Origin: Flaccisagitta enflata
Taxonomy: Eukaryota > Chaetognatha > Sagittoidea > Aphragmophora
Length of the DNA: 64,000 bases
Assembly (NCBI GenBank): GCA_965153355.1
Contig: OZ231128.1
Coordinates: 34,224,001 to 34,288,000 of the forward strand
Direction: 5' to 3'
Numbering within the stretch: position 1 is the first letter of the stretch; each line of letters starts with the position of its first letter. Of this stretch, positions 49,637 to 60,873 are shown one piece after another. A program made the translations under genes and the position numbers. The notes under the pieces were generated by a model. It did no database searches. It had not been told where the DNA came from and saw nothing but the letters and a program-made list of their open reading frames with translations.

Positions 49637-50381
49637 CACTTTTTTTTCCTTTAATAAGAACCTAGTTTATAAGAACATCAAGGCTTCAAATCGCTCCATA
49701 ATTAAGAGCATCATAATCTTATTCTACACTTCTATAATTTACCAATAAAGGCGGCTCTTGCCGTAGGAAAAAAGTCGTAAGTGCGAGGTTTTGGAATTTC
49801 TTGTGATTGTTTTTTTGTCTGGTTGTCTGGTTGTCGGACGGACAGACAGACCAACAGACCAATGGATGGACTGGCTGACAAAGCCTCTCATAACGTCCAG
49901 AGTTGAAATGAGAGAGAGACTGTGCTGCCAGGATGCACAATCATCAGTTGGGACATTTCAAAGTTCAAATGGACTTCAACTAACTCGATTCCGTGTTTTG
50001 GGAAAAAATGCAAAAAATGCGAAAAAATATAAAAAGATTTAAAAAATCATAGCTCCAAAACTATCAATCGCACAGAATTCTGCTTGGCGTCATCTGAAAG
50101 AGGAGAATCAGCTCTTTCTTAGCTATTAATTTCATGCGTAGTCCCATTCTGCCCCCAAAATGTATCAACTTCCCCAAACAACTCATAAAACAAAGGGAAA
50201 TCCGTTTTTCTCTGCAGGACTCAAAAAGACCGAAGGGGCTTCGTCTCTTCGACTTTTTTCCAAATGATTAGTTTAATTTATTACAAAATATTGCATAACT
50301 CATAATTATTTTATTAGTAGCTATCTCTATCTCTTTGGAAGGCTTTAGCCAAAAAAATGAGGTTCTTATCAAAAAAGCGTG
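49637..50381. mobile_element. CACTTTTTTTT-TIR MITE, long copy
   Basis: TA-flanked cacttttttttcctttaata at the left and ggttcttatcaaaaaagcgtg at the right. A short GTCC-type repeat remnant (49815-49905) is nested inside. Confidence 0.72.
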
Positions 50382-50594
50382 TATTCAAGTTACAAGGGGT
50401 TGGGCAGAGCTGAGCTGAGTTGATCAAATATTTGGACACGGGCAGTGATGCATAAACCATCCATAAACGCCAGAAAGGAAAAGTGTTACCGATGGACTAA
50501 CCGGCCGACAAACGGACCAACAGACATAGCTGGTTTTAGAGTCGCATGCACACGACTAACTAAGCTACGCGCTCCTATTTTTTGTAGTTCTCAC

Positions 50595-50783
50595 CATTGA
50601 TGTGCATTCGCCGCGTGCACACTCTGGCGGGTAATGCGGGAATTTGTCCATGAAATTTTCCGCCTCCATTTTTAATCTGACTTTTCCGCCTACGTGAGAT
50701 CGGACGTTGAGTTCTTTTCCTTTACAAAACCCCGATAATCCGTAGTCGATGTAAAACGGGATAATCGAACCTTTGTCGTTCAG
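50595..50783 (-). CDS. Kinase gene: DYG and PPE activation-segment exon
   Basis: The exon is 63 codons, phase 0 to 0 (acceptor ccattttag, donor gtgaga). It reads GSIIPFYIDYGLSGFCKGKE, and later ENFMDKFPHYPPECARGECT. DYG replaces DFG and YPPE replaces APE, both tolerated variants in divergent kinases. The spacing from PPE to the next exon's AGDVFGLG is the usual 12 or so residues. Confidence 0.92.
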
Positions 50784-51023
50784 CTAAAATGGACAAAATC
50801 AATAGATAATATAAGTGTGTGTGTTCATCTGTCTGTGCCTCTGACCTTTGTCTCACTTTATCCATGTGTGTCGATGTTACTCCGTGTGTCTTAAGGGGTT
50901 TTCGCATTGGGAAAATTATTGAGATACAGCATGTCAGTTCAATTATGCGTGTCAGGCTGTCAGCATGTGTGTACGTAGTGTTTGCGACTCCATGTGCACG
51001 GGTGACGAACTTCTGTCGTATAC

Positions 51024-51191
51024 TTGTAGCAAGATATTGTCGGTTTTGATGTCGGACAAAACGACGTGTTGGTCGTGAATGGCTTGAAGTCCATCTGCCA
51101 TCCGCAAACTCAAACGAAACAACTCCGCCGCCGGATAAATTGGATTATCTTTCTCATCTTTAATCAGAGTTCGCAGCGTCCATGCCTCTAC
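51024..51191 (-). CDS. Kinase gene: catalytic-loop exon
   Basis: The exon is 56 codons, phase 0 to 0 (acceptor aaaattag, donor gtatac). It reads AWTLRTLIKDEK (helix alphaD region), LFRLSLRMADGLQAIH (helix alphaE) and VVLSDIKTDNILLQ (catalytic loop). The usual HRDLKxxN is LSDIKTDN: the His and Arg are replaced but Asp, Lys and Asn are kept. Confidence 0.92.
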
Positions 51192-51553
51192 CTAATTTTG
51201 AATTTGGGCAAGTACTGTACTTTGGGAGTAATAGGGCCAGCAAAGAGTGGGTCTTTTATGGTTCTACTGCATGAATGAAGAATATGCAGGTCAAAGTGCC
51301 CAAAGAAAAGCTAGAATACCCTATTGCACCCCGGTTTGAAAACGCCTCTTCCAAAATAAAGCTTTCAAACAAGCCGCTGTACAACTTTCAAAGTTTGAAT
51401 TGGTTTAACAAGGAAAGCACTTTTTACATGGTTTTTGATACCCTTACTATACAATCCTTTGGAAAATTAAAGCTTATCCTGTAAAAGGATCCCAATTGAT
51501 AAGATCTCAAGATGGAGACCATGATTCAAATTACAAATCGGAAAAGTTCTAAC

Positions 51554-51641
51554 CGATCCAAGATTGTTTTTGCGTTTCGGAATAAATTCGCAGATGAGGG
51601 CGTGAGCATCAATTCTTTTCATGTATACGATGCCGTAGACT
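51554..51641 (-). CDS. Kinase gene: beta4-beta5 exon
   Basis: One base plus 29 codons (acceptor tttcatttgcag, donor gttaga). It reads VYGIVYMKRIDAHALICEFI then PKRKNNLGS. The hydrophobic pattern with ICEF matches the beta4-beta5 strands and hinge (the LVxEF/Y pattern) of protein kinases. Confidence 0.8.
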
Positions 51642-51756
51642 CTGCAAATGAAATCATTACTCTTGCGCCACTTTAAGTCGCTTGCTAAGCGATTTTTAAG
51701 AGGGTGTGTCCCTTGGTCTGTCAGTATGACGGTCTGTAGCTGTAACGCGAAAATTT

Positions 51757-53752
51757 GTTAGACGCGCACCCCCCTCTGGATAGCCCCCCAAAGAAAAACC
51801 AAAAAAACCATTCTGGGGACCCCAAGAACTATCATCTAGGATGTCTTGGCTACACAAAACAACATCAGACTAAATCATTTGAAGGCAAAATTTTGGAAAA
51901 AGTCATTTTTTATGCAAAAATCAAGCATTTTTTGCCATATTTGACACTTTTACGGTTCATACAGCTTCCAAAACTTTAGAAAATATCTAAAAAGTGTAAG
52001 ATTAGCTAATGTGTAACTAGTTTTACCTTTTCAAGCTAGTTTGGATGGATATTTCAAAGATTAGAGCAAAAAAAATCACTTAAAACCAGAAAATTGAGAT
52101 TTTTTCAGCATTTTTTTGCTCAAAATCATTTAATCTGCATCAATAAGCCTGTAAGCCATATAAAGTGTGTGGGAACAGTTGAAATTCATATGGTTTTACC
52201 ATTTTAAGTAAGTTTGAAGAAACACTTAACTCTCAAAAGCTAAAAAAATGACTTAAAACAGTAAATTTAAGTTTTTTTTAGTATTTTCATGCTGAAATGT
52301 TATCAATCCTTCAAAACTATTTCATGCAAGTAAAATATATATATTACATACAGTAAAGTACATAAACATACATTTCACTATTATATATATTCTTATATAT
52401 ATTTAAATATTCTGTATTTTTGAATATATTTGAAATCAGATTAAATCTTCGAAATACTAAAAAAATCTTATTTCATTAGTTTTTTTTTTCATTTTTAAAT
52501 TTTTCAGTGATATCTCTTTTAAACACTTTACCCTCCTGAAGTCAAAAAAAATTCTTGTTTTTAGTCGCGTGAACGCGACTCTAGAAGCCGCTGTGTCGGT
52601 TGGTCGGTTGGTCGGTCGGTCCGTCACGTAACTTTTTTTGAAATATGGCTCTAATCTTCATTTTAAAGGTACTTTAGGGTACTTAAGGATACTTAAGGGT
52701 ACTTTAGGGTAATTCAAGGTACATTAGGTACTTAAGGGTACTTTAGGTTAGGAGGTACTTAAAGCACCTAAAGTACCTAAAGTACTTAATTAAAGTACCC
52801 TAAACTAAAGTCATTTAAGTCATTTTGAATGTAAAACAAATCATTTGAAATTAATTTCAGTCATTTTAGGTCACTTAAGACACCCCTTAAGTCACTTAAG
52901 TCACCCCTCAAGTCACTTAAGTCACCCCTTAAGTCACTTAAGTCACCCCTTAAGTCACTTAAGTCACCCCTTAAGTCACTTAAGTCACCCCTTAAGTCAC
53001 TTAAGTCACCCCTTAAGTCACTTAAGTCACCCCTTAAGTCACTTAAATCACCCCTTAAGTCACTTAAGTCACTTAATTCACTCCTTAAGTCACCTAATTC
53101 ACTCCTTAAGTCACTTAATTCACTTAAGTCACTTAATTCACTTAAGTCACTTAATTCACTTAAGTCACCTCTTAAGTCACCTCTTAAGATGATTAAGGGG
53201 ACTTTAGGTATATTAGGTACTTAAGGGTACTTCAGGTATAAAGATAGGTATTTTTAGGTAATTATCAGTAATTATGTAATTCCCTTGATTACCTTAATAA
53301 CCTTTATTACCTTTATTACCACGCGACTAAGGTTTGTTGACCTTGTTACTTTTGGGGCCATGCAGAGAGGGGTATATGGATTACCGACATGATAGCAAAA
53401 GAATGCTGAAAAAAGCTCGATTTTTGGGTTTAAAATGATTTTTTTTGCTCTAACCTTTGAAATATCTATCCAAACTAGCTTGATAAGGTAAAACCAGTCA
53501 CACATTAGCTATTCTTACACTTTTTAGATATTTTCTATAGTTTTGGAAGCTGCATGAACCGTGAAAGTGCCAAATATGACAAAAAATGCTTAACTTTTGC
53601 AAAAAAAGTGACTTTTTCCCAAATTTTGCCTTCAAATGATTTAGTCTGATGTTGTTTTGTGTAGCCAAGACATCCTAGATGATAGTTCTTGAGGTCCCCA
53701 GAACGGGTTTTTTGGTTTTTCTTTGGGGGGCTATCCAGAGGGGGGTGCGCGA
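51757..53752. mobile_element. Foldback element with about 330-bp arms
   Basis: cgcgcacccccctctggata at 51756-51775 is mirrored at 53730-53750. The arms match through gatgtcttggctacacaaaa and aatatctaaaaagtgtaaga. The loop holds AT-rich DNA and the element at 52557-53346. Confidence 0.85.
52557..53346 (-). mobile_element. AGTCGCG hairpin-ended element with 'cttaagtcac' expanded core
   Basis: gtttttagtcgcgtgaacgc and (GGTC)n at the left, accacgcgactaaggtttgt and tgaccttgtt at the right. The core has ggtacttaagg units and about 330 bp of a 17-bp cacttaagtcacccctt repeat. Confidence 0.8.
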
Positions 53753-53824
53753 AATTGGCTGGGAAAGTGATTTCTGAGCACTGCTCTCCCTACCCAGCCA
53801 TATTACAGTCCCTGCCCTCTCATA

Positions 53825-54052
53825 CTATCTTCACAAAAAAATCTTTCCACCTGAAAACTACCTTTATCTTTGGCAGAGAGCTGCTCCTAAACGAATGAAG
53901 CTATAATAACCAGATTGGTCCCATTTGAAAGATTTGTTTTAACTCATTAATATGAGACCAATCTGCGGTCACTAGCTTTGTTAGTTAAGAAGCAGCAAAT
54001 TTTCAAAGTTGATGCTTGTTTTTAAGTGGAAAGATTTTTTTTGTGAAGATAG
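53825..54052. mobile_element. CTATCTTC-TIR MITE, copy 3
   Basis: TA-flanked ctatcttcacaaaaaaatct at the left and gattttttttgtgaagatag at the right; inner arms carry gagctgctcctaaacgaatg and gagaccaatctg. Confidence 0.85.
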
Positions 54053-54154
54053 TACACTGCACCTGCCCATCTGCGTCCAGTTGATCAATATTCAATGGCA
54101 TTGATTCAATTAAACGACATCGGCCACACAACCACAACGCCTCTCAGTCGTCAC

Positions 54155-54189
54155 CCACTTGGGAGCGGATCCTGTTTGAGCTGCCAATG
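54155..54189 (-). CDS. Kinase gene: 35-nt micro-exon
   Basis: It lies between acceptor ctcttttatcag and donor gtgacg and reads HWQLKQDPLPSG (last codon split). Phases (0 in, 2 out) bridge the exons on both sides exactly. It gives ..DLIQ/HWQLKQDPLPSG/VYGIVYM, plausible as the approach to kinase strand beta4. Confidence 0.6.
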
Positions 54190-54469
54190 CTGATAAAAGA
54201 GCTTCTTTTCTCACTGAAACGATGGAAGAACGGAAAAAGATCTTCAACGCCACGCCTGCAAAGGAAGGATCAGTGTTCTAGGAACAATGCTGAAGCCGAG
54301 ACGGTGTGCCTGGCATTATTTTTTCAACGGCCTATATTCCTAGCTCTATCCCTAGACCTATCCCTAAACGGTCACGGATGGACCAACGGACAGACAGAGC
54401 CTCCTATAGAGTTGCTTGTCCGCAACTAAAAACTAACAGACCGACCGACCCACTGGGAGACGGATTGAA

Positions 54470-55100
54470 GGGGTGCACACTGTGCTTCTAAAACAATTCT
54501 GAGTGAAAAGTCATAAAACTGTGGGTTTTTCTGCATTTTTGAGCAGTATTGGGGTGTAAGAGCATGTAACTAGCAAAAACAAAATCATTCCCTGAGCGCT
54601 TTTTGAGTAACCTTCAAAATCAGAAAAAGATAAACCTGATTTCAATGCAGACTCTTCTGGGATGTGTTGACTAAATTTCTGATTCTATATTGTTAATCTA
54701 TGCAAAATTCCCTTTCATTTGATAGGTCGCACTCTATACTTTTGCAAAGAATTAAAATTTTCATTTTTTGAGTCACCGTTACAAAAAAGTAACGGTGGCT
54801 CAAAATATGAAAACCTAATTTCTATATAAAATCATTTAGCGTGACCTATCAAATGAAAGGAAATTTTGCATAGAATAACAATATGGAATCAAAAAATGAG
54901 CCAATACAACTCATTAGAATCTGCATTACAAATAGGTTTAATTTTTTTCTATTTTGAAGATTACTCAAAAAGCGCTCGGGGAATGATTTTATTTTTGCTA
55001 GTTACATGCTCTTACATCCCAATACTGCTCAAAAATGCAGAAAAACCCATAGTTATATGACTTTCCACTGAGAATTTTTTTAAAAGCACAGTGTGCAGAG
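54470..55100. mobile_element. Long foldback with GATAGGTCGCAC core, copy 3
   Basis: Outer arms start cacactgtgcttctaaaaca and are mirrored to 55098. The centre (54708-54862) has tttgataggtcgcactctat and its near-complement. Confidence 0.82.
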
Positions 55101-55245
55101 AGTTGCGCTCATGCAGCAGAAGTTGACGATTTCGCATCGCAATGTAACGATAAAAGACGCTCTCCTTCTCAAAGTCATCTTGCAGCCTATTGTTTTCTTC
55201 CTCATGATAATGGCAGCTCAGTTATCTTCTCCTTAGCTCTTACCC

Positions 55246-55579
55246 CAGGGGTGTATATAATTGAGCGGTTTTTGATTTTATTCCCCCCCCCCTGCCTGTG
55301 ATTTTCTTCCCGGAGATGCATTGCGTCGCGTTACAAAATCGATGATTTTCTTCCCTTCTAAGCAATAAGACGGTATATTATAGGTTAAAATAGTGTTAAA
55401 TTGTGTTGTAGTAATCAAATTTTACCTTTTGGTACTACCAAAAGTGTTGAATCTTCAAAAAAATGTTTTTTTCTTTTTTTCAAGCTTTTGATTATTTTCC
55501 CCATCTCAAAACCCCTTTGATTTTATTCCTCTCCCCACGGGGGGGGGGGGGAGGGAATGCTCAACTATATACAGGCCTG
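55246..55579. mobile_element. hAT-like MITE with perfect 8-bp duplication
   Basis: tcttaccc is duplicated at 55238-55245 and 55580-55587. The ends CAGGGGTGTATATAATTGAG and the complement CAGGCCTGTATATAGTTGAG are inverted. Eight-bp duplications with CAGG ends are the hAT hallmark. No transposase; 334 bp. Confidence 0.85.
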
Positions 55580-55661
55580 TCTTACCCTCCGGAATCTCTC
55601 TTCGGGATCCTGAGTAAAATGCAATTAACACGGCTCCATTGTTTCCTTTGCCAAGAATGAG

Positions 55662-55662
55662 C

Positions 55663-55745
<83 letters not shown>
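55662..55745. repeat. (GA)n / (CAGA)n tract
   Basis: About 70 bp of GA then CAGA. Confidence 0.96.
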
Positions 55746-55748
<3 letters not shown>

Positions 55749-55947
55749 AAGAGACAGAGACAGAGACAGAGAGAAAATCAGTCTGGTGGTTATTGCGCGT
55801 GCGTGTGTTTCTTCTAGATGCCAGTGGTTTTTTAATTAAACAGTTGTGTGTACATTATGGATGGCCAGGAAGGACTGACTGACTGACTTGCTTGACTTTT
55901 CAGTGAGGTCGCAGACGAAATTTTGAGTGCCATCAAATTGTCTCTTT

Positions 55948-56240
55948 AGATGCGTCTGCCAGGAACGCATCTCTATAAGAGGGTCTGTCTGTCCGTCCAT
56001 CGGTCTGTCCGTCCGTCCGTCGGTATGACAGTTACGCATGTGCAAAAACCGCGTTTCTCGGCTGTTTCTGGCCACAGTGAGATCCTTCACTGAATTCAAA
56101 TGATCGACAAACATGTTTTGAGTGCCTCCTCTACTACTCTGTCGTTTCATCTGTCAGTTCTTCCAGCTGTCTCTCTATATATCTCACATGCTCAATACAC
56201 ACAACGACACAGTCCGGACGCATCGTTGCCCGGTCGGGTT
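55948..56240 (-). mobile_element. Short repeat related to the AGTCGCG family, 'gatgcgtcc' subfamily
   Basis: tgcgtctgccaggaacgcat, ctctataagagggtctgtct, GTCC tract, and agtccggacgcatcgttgcc at the other end. Confidence 0.65.
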
Positions 56241-56566
56241 TATTTATCTATTCATTTTTTTGACAAACCTTTCTCCATCTTTTTTCGCAATCCGTATATC
56301 TGATTCTTTTAGAACCGGAATCGTTTCATACAAATGTCGAGCCTAAACCCCAACAGAGACACAGTTAACAATTCTCTTCATTTTATTCGTGCACAATTCA
56401 GCAATTAGGCTTACAGTTGATTCAGTACTATATTAATCGCCTCCATGCTATCTGTAACTGAATTTACCGAAGTATCATAATCTTATTTTTATTTTGATCC
56501 AAATTTCATCCTTACCACTCAATGGTGAATGATCAGCTATCTACGGGCTGAATGGATGACGTCTAC

Positions 56567-56741
56567 CTGAATCAAGTCTTGATCGGTCGGACAAGTGCCG
56601 TTGATAACGTTGTAGGTCCCATCGGGAGCAATTATCTCGTCACCTCTTCCAATGCCTCCACCTCCGCCACCCCCAAACCGTTTTGTCAATTTCGACCAGA
56701 ACACTTTGTATTCTCGAGCGAAAGCGTGTCGCAGCGAATGG
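56567..56741 (-). CDS. Kinase gene: exon with Gly7 run
   Basis: One base plus 58 codons (acceptor aaccctcag, donor gtagac). It reads HSLRHAFAREYKVFWSKLTK, then a GGGGGGGIGRG run, then DGTYNVINGTCPTDQDLIQ. The Gly-rich run lies where a kinase N-lobe is expected but does not form a standard GxGxxG-to-Lys arrangement. Confidence 0.75.
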
Positions 56742-56897
56742 CTGAGGGTTGATTCAAAAAATGCCTATTCGGATAAGCCCCCGCATTTCTATAAGTTTAG
56801 AATTTGTTCGTCTGTCCATCTGTAAGTCTGTTCCATGATGACGATCGACGACAATGATGGACTCGAATGGAGTCAATGATGACAATGATGTTGTTCA

Positions 56898-57227
56898 TTA
56901 GGGCGGTTACCTGAAGGGTGAATTTGGCTCAAAATTTAAAATTCCTCCGCCATCTAACCATACATGCTATGCAGCATTTGGACAGTAAATCAGACGAGCA
57001 GAGGTCGGTATTTGATCAAGAAACCCGCACGGCAACACAATGGTAAAGTATATGAAAGCAATTTTACCCCCATTGAAACTCTATAGTGTTGCCGTGTGGG
57101 TTTTCTTCCCAGATACAAATTTCCTCTTGCCACAATTCCTTTCTAAATACGACATAGAGTGTATGGTTAGTTGGCTGGGGCGTTCTAAAATTTGACCACA
57201 TTTGACCCTCTAGGTAGCCTCCCTATT
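56898..57227. mobile_element. TIR element (MITE-like), about 330 bp
   Basis: agggcggttacctgaagggt at the left and the complement of agggaggctacctagagggt at the right, with inner acccgcacggcaacac / gtgttgccgtgtgggt arms. It sits between two kinase exons. Confidence 0.8.
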
Positions 57228-57283
57228 GTTCATGATGATGACGACGACGACGACGACGACAATGACGAAGATAATGATATGAC

Positions 57284-57441
57284 AGACCAATGGACAGAAG
57301 TTCAGTCAAAGTGATATCATGCTTAAACCTCGGAGCGCCTTTCAATTGGAAATCCGGAATGCCATCTTGAGAAGGAATATCCACATCGCCGGAGATTTCC
57401 TGAACAAAATTGTTATGAATGGCAAAACCTAAATCAATTTC
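57284..57441 (-). CDS. Kinase gene: N-terminal exon
   Basis: The exon is 52 codons plus two bases, acceptor atgccaag. It reads EIDLGFAIHNNFVQEISGDV and continues to APRFKHDITLTELLSIG. Codon use and amino-acid balance look coding. The donor (ct/gtcata) is weak, and an alternative ct/gtccat 12 nt earlier keeps the same phase. The frame runs on into a (CGT)n tract, which is not coding. Confidence 0.65.
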
Positions 57442-57634
57442 CTTGGCATCGTGCAAGTGTTCCGATGGAAGCGAGGATGGTTTTGTTTAGGTTTGATCTG
57501 AATGGTCATGTTATGGAGTGAATGAGTAAAACGATAAAATGAAAAATACTGCTTTATTCAGTGGCCTCAACAGTCAACTGGGGCCTAGATCTTTTTAGTC
57601 GCGGAAGGGGGGACAACACGTCCACGTCAATATT

Positions 57635-57844
57635 ATTTTTAGTCGCGTGCACGCGACTCTACATCCCGCTTTGTCCGTCTGTCGGTCGGTCGGTTGGTTG
57701 GTCGGTTGGTCCGTCACACTTTACTTTTTTTATGATTTTATTTCTTTGACCTCACTGCTCTTGCCCAAATGGTCTGGTGATCTCAAAAATAGCCCCTGCC
57801 CACCCGCACGCGACTTCGGTAGCCGTGTATCCGGCCTTGTTTTT
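57635..57844 (-). mobile_element. AGTCGCG hairpin-ended short repeat (full length)
   Basis: tttttAGTCGCGTGCACGCG, (GTCG)n/(GGTT)n at 57670-57712, gtctggtgatctcaaaaata, cacccgcacgcgacttcggt and tatccggccttgtttt. A truncated second start (tttttagtcgcgg) lies at 57592. Confidence 0.9.
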
Positions 57845-58160
57845 CTTATTGTTACTTGTTAAATTCGCGTGGAAACCAGGGGTGAGGATGCGATCCGGGA
57901 TGCGAATGCGAACGCACAGGATGCGCGGGATTTTGCTAAACGCGGATAAGGATGCGAACGCATTTGATGAAATATGGCAGTGGATGCGAACGCGCATCCT
58001 TACCAAAGCATTCGCATCCATGTTTTTTTGCCTTGGCCTTGTCCTAGACCTTTAAATTCAAAACATGCGTACAATGAAAAAAATGACATCCTTACATGCT
58101 TTATTCTTTTTTCTTTCTTTCTTTTGTCCATCCATCCCTTTGTTTGTTGGTTTATTAAAT

Positions 58161-58211
<51 letters not shown>

Positions 58212-58719
58212 GCGTGTGCGTGCGCGCGCGTCCATTGGTCCATTGGTCTGTCGGTCCATCAGCACGAGTCAAAAAGTAGGAAAACTAGCGTTTTGTGTAT
58301 TTCTTTCATATGTATGAGTACATGTAGGGCATTGGGGTGTGGATGGGGGTGGCACGCCCCTGCCCACCCATCTGCGACAATATTGTGACCCTGCGTCACT
58401 TGTTGTGTGTTTCTGTGTTTGGGAGGGAGATGGGTGGAGCGTTGGGTGTGAATGGGAGTTGCCCCCCCCCCCCCATTCGCAACATTGTTGTGACCCCACG
58501 TCACTTGTTTTTTCTATTCTTTCATGAATTCAATTATTTCTGCTCTCTCTTTATTTGTTTCCTTTTCTTTTCCTTCTTTTCTTTTCTTTCTTTATTCATT
58601 TCTTCCATTTCTCCTTTTTTTTTCAAACTTTCATTCTTTCTTTCATTTTCTTTTCTTTTCTTCTCTTCCCTTTTTGTTTCTTTCTTTCTTTGTTTCTTTC
58701 TTTTTCTTTCTTTCTTCTA

Positions 58720-59141
58720 CACTTTTTTTTTATAAGAACCTAGTTTATAAGAACATCAAGGCTTCGAATAGCCCCAAAATTAAGAACATCTTAAGAACAT
58801 ACGAAGGCTTCAAATCTTAAGGAGAAAATTTTCGCTTAAAGTAATATTTAAAGAACATTAACAAAACACTAACATTTTAGTATAATTAAGCTAATTTTTT
58901 TAATTTTTAATATAAAAACCAACAAAATATCCCCAGATATTACTGTTTAGCATTGGTTTTTATGGTATTCAAAAGAAATATATTTACTATAATCAAATAA
59001 TAGTATATTATAAGGTTCCTTATAGTTTATATAGTATTCTAAATTAAGAACGCTCTAAAAACGTTAAAGGCTTTATTCGGCCTTGAAAATAAGAACATGA
59101 AGCCTTCGAAAAAAAAATGACGTTCTTATAAAAAAAAAGTG
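58720..59141. mobile_element. CACTTTTTTTT-TIR MITE nested in the hAT-like element
   Basis: TA-flanked cactttttttttataagaac at the left and gttcttataaaaaaaaagtg at the right; 422 bp; the TIRs match perfectly over 20 bp. Confidence 0.88.
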
Positions 59142-59149
59142 TATTGTCT

Positions 59150-59178
59150 TTTCTCCTTTTCTTATTTCTCACTTCCCT

Positions 59179-59223
<45 letters not shown>

Positions 59224-59461
59224 TTTCTTCTTTTCTCCTTTGCTTTCTTCCTTTCTGTCATTCTTTCATTCTTTCTCTCTTTCTCTCTTTCTCTCTTTCT
59301 CTCTATCTCTCTATCTCTCTTTCTCTCTTTCTCTCTTTCTTTCTTTCTTCTTTTCTCCTTTTCTTATTTCTCCCTTTATTTCTTTCTTTCCTCTTTCTCC
59401 TTCTTTTCTCCTTTCCTTATTTCTTCCTTCCTTTCTGACTTTCTTTCTTTCCTTCTTTCCT

Positions 59462-59517
<56 letters not shown>

Positions 59518-59527
59518 TCCTTTCATT

Positions 59528-59607
<80 letters not shown>

Positions 59608-59610
59608 AAG
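59150..59610. repeat. (CTTT)n and (CTCTTT)n tracts
   Basis: Pyrimidine repeats inside the hAT-like element; the Phe/Leu/Ser-rich frames are artefacts. Confidence 0.97.
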
Positions 59611-60034
59611 CAACGCAAAACCACAGATGCGATGCGTAACGCGATGCGCGAGCTGCTGGAAAACGCGAACGCGAACGCTTTTGAAAATCCCGCGCATCCT
59701 TAGCCCTGGTGGAAACACATCATAAGATTTTCTTATCTTTTTGTTTTTAATAATCAATAGCAACTTGGTCAAAAATGGCATAAATTTACCTAAATTTTTT
59801 GGGCGCAATGAGATGCATAGCTTCTTTAAAAAAATGTTTCTCTTTGCTTCAAAATTCAACGAGAAAAAAAAGAGAGAAGTTGTAAGTTTGAGGAATCACA
59901 GAGCAGAAATGCGGTAATGCGAATGCAAGGACGAATGGACAAAACGTCTTTGTGAAAAGACGAACGGAGTTGTCATAAAGTCGCAATTTTCGAAAGAAAT
60001 TTAATCCTCATTCATTTTTTTTAAGATGCATTGT

Positions 60035-60080
<46 letters not shown>

Positions 60081-60088
60081 CCTTTTTT

Positions 60089-60312
60089 ATGTGCGTCCTT
60101 GAACATCTATAAGAGCTCATGTCTGTCCGTCAGTCGGTTAGTAGGTCCGTCACAACATTAAAACCGCACAATGTCATACTTTCATCTTCATTCAGTCGTT
60201 CACTCATTCATGCATTCATTCATTCAAAATGTTCATTCATCTAAAACGTTCATTCATACATTCATTCATAATCAGCGAGGCGCACATTTTGGCCATAACT
60301 AGGCCTCGTTAC
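60089..60312 (-). mobile_element. Short repeat related to the AGTCGCG family, diverged
   Basis: tatgtgcgtccttgaacatc, tataagagctcatgtctgtc, GTCC tract, repeated attcattcat words, and taatcagcgaggcgcacatt then ttggccataactaggcctcgtt. A similar form is at 25196-25445. Confidence 0.6.
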
Positions 60313-60873
60313 TACGGTGACACTTTTTTTGAGATGACCGTCGGCGTGTAAAGGAAATAAGGCGCACGCGACTGTGGCCCTGTTGGGCTTTTTGTCGAGG
60401 CTTTTATGCGGTGTAAAGTTACTTGTTCTATTGATGGTTTTTCCCTCCTCGCTTTTCGCAAAAAAGAAAAATAACACGTTTTTGCGGATGCGCGGACGCA
60501 CAGGTATATTGATGGACAGATTGACAAAAAGATGCAAATCGAGAGAAAGATGGACGGAGTGACTGACAATTTCTGACTGAGTTCACTGGGAGCATGGATG
60601 TTCTCGGAGAGGTGTCAGAAAATTCAACCCAATCAAACAAGTCATTGATTTTTATAATATTGGGAAGTTAAAGAGTTGAGCTTCACTGTATATACAACAT
60701 TTGATTGACCAAAGGACAAACGGATAGAACAGTCATCCCTCATCAGGCATGGCCAACTGATAGAACCGAGTGCAAACTTATGCAGATACAATTACAAATG
60801 CGTGAGAGACGACGTTCACTGTACGTCATTGTTATTGTTCACTGTACGTCATCGTCATCGTCATTGTTTTTAC

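Larger units (their letters stand above)
57877..59708. mobile_element. hAT-like non-autonomous element with perfect 8-bp duplication
   Basis: gtggaaac is duplicated at 57869-57876 and 59709-59716. The ends are caggggtgaggatgcg and the complement of cagggctaaggatgcgcg. Both subterminal regions are rich in gatgcgaacgc words in opposite orientation. The inside is filler: (TG)n at 58161-58230, a MITE at 58720-59141 and CTTT tracts. No transposase frame. Confidence 0.88.

Noticed and set aside
60262-60640. Minus-strand frames between the first and second kinase exons
   Set aside because: No motif, and the flanking exons already join in phase 0; part overlaps a short-repeat remnant.
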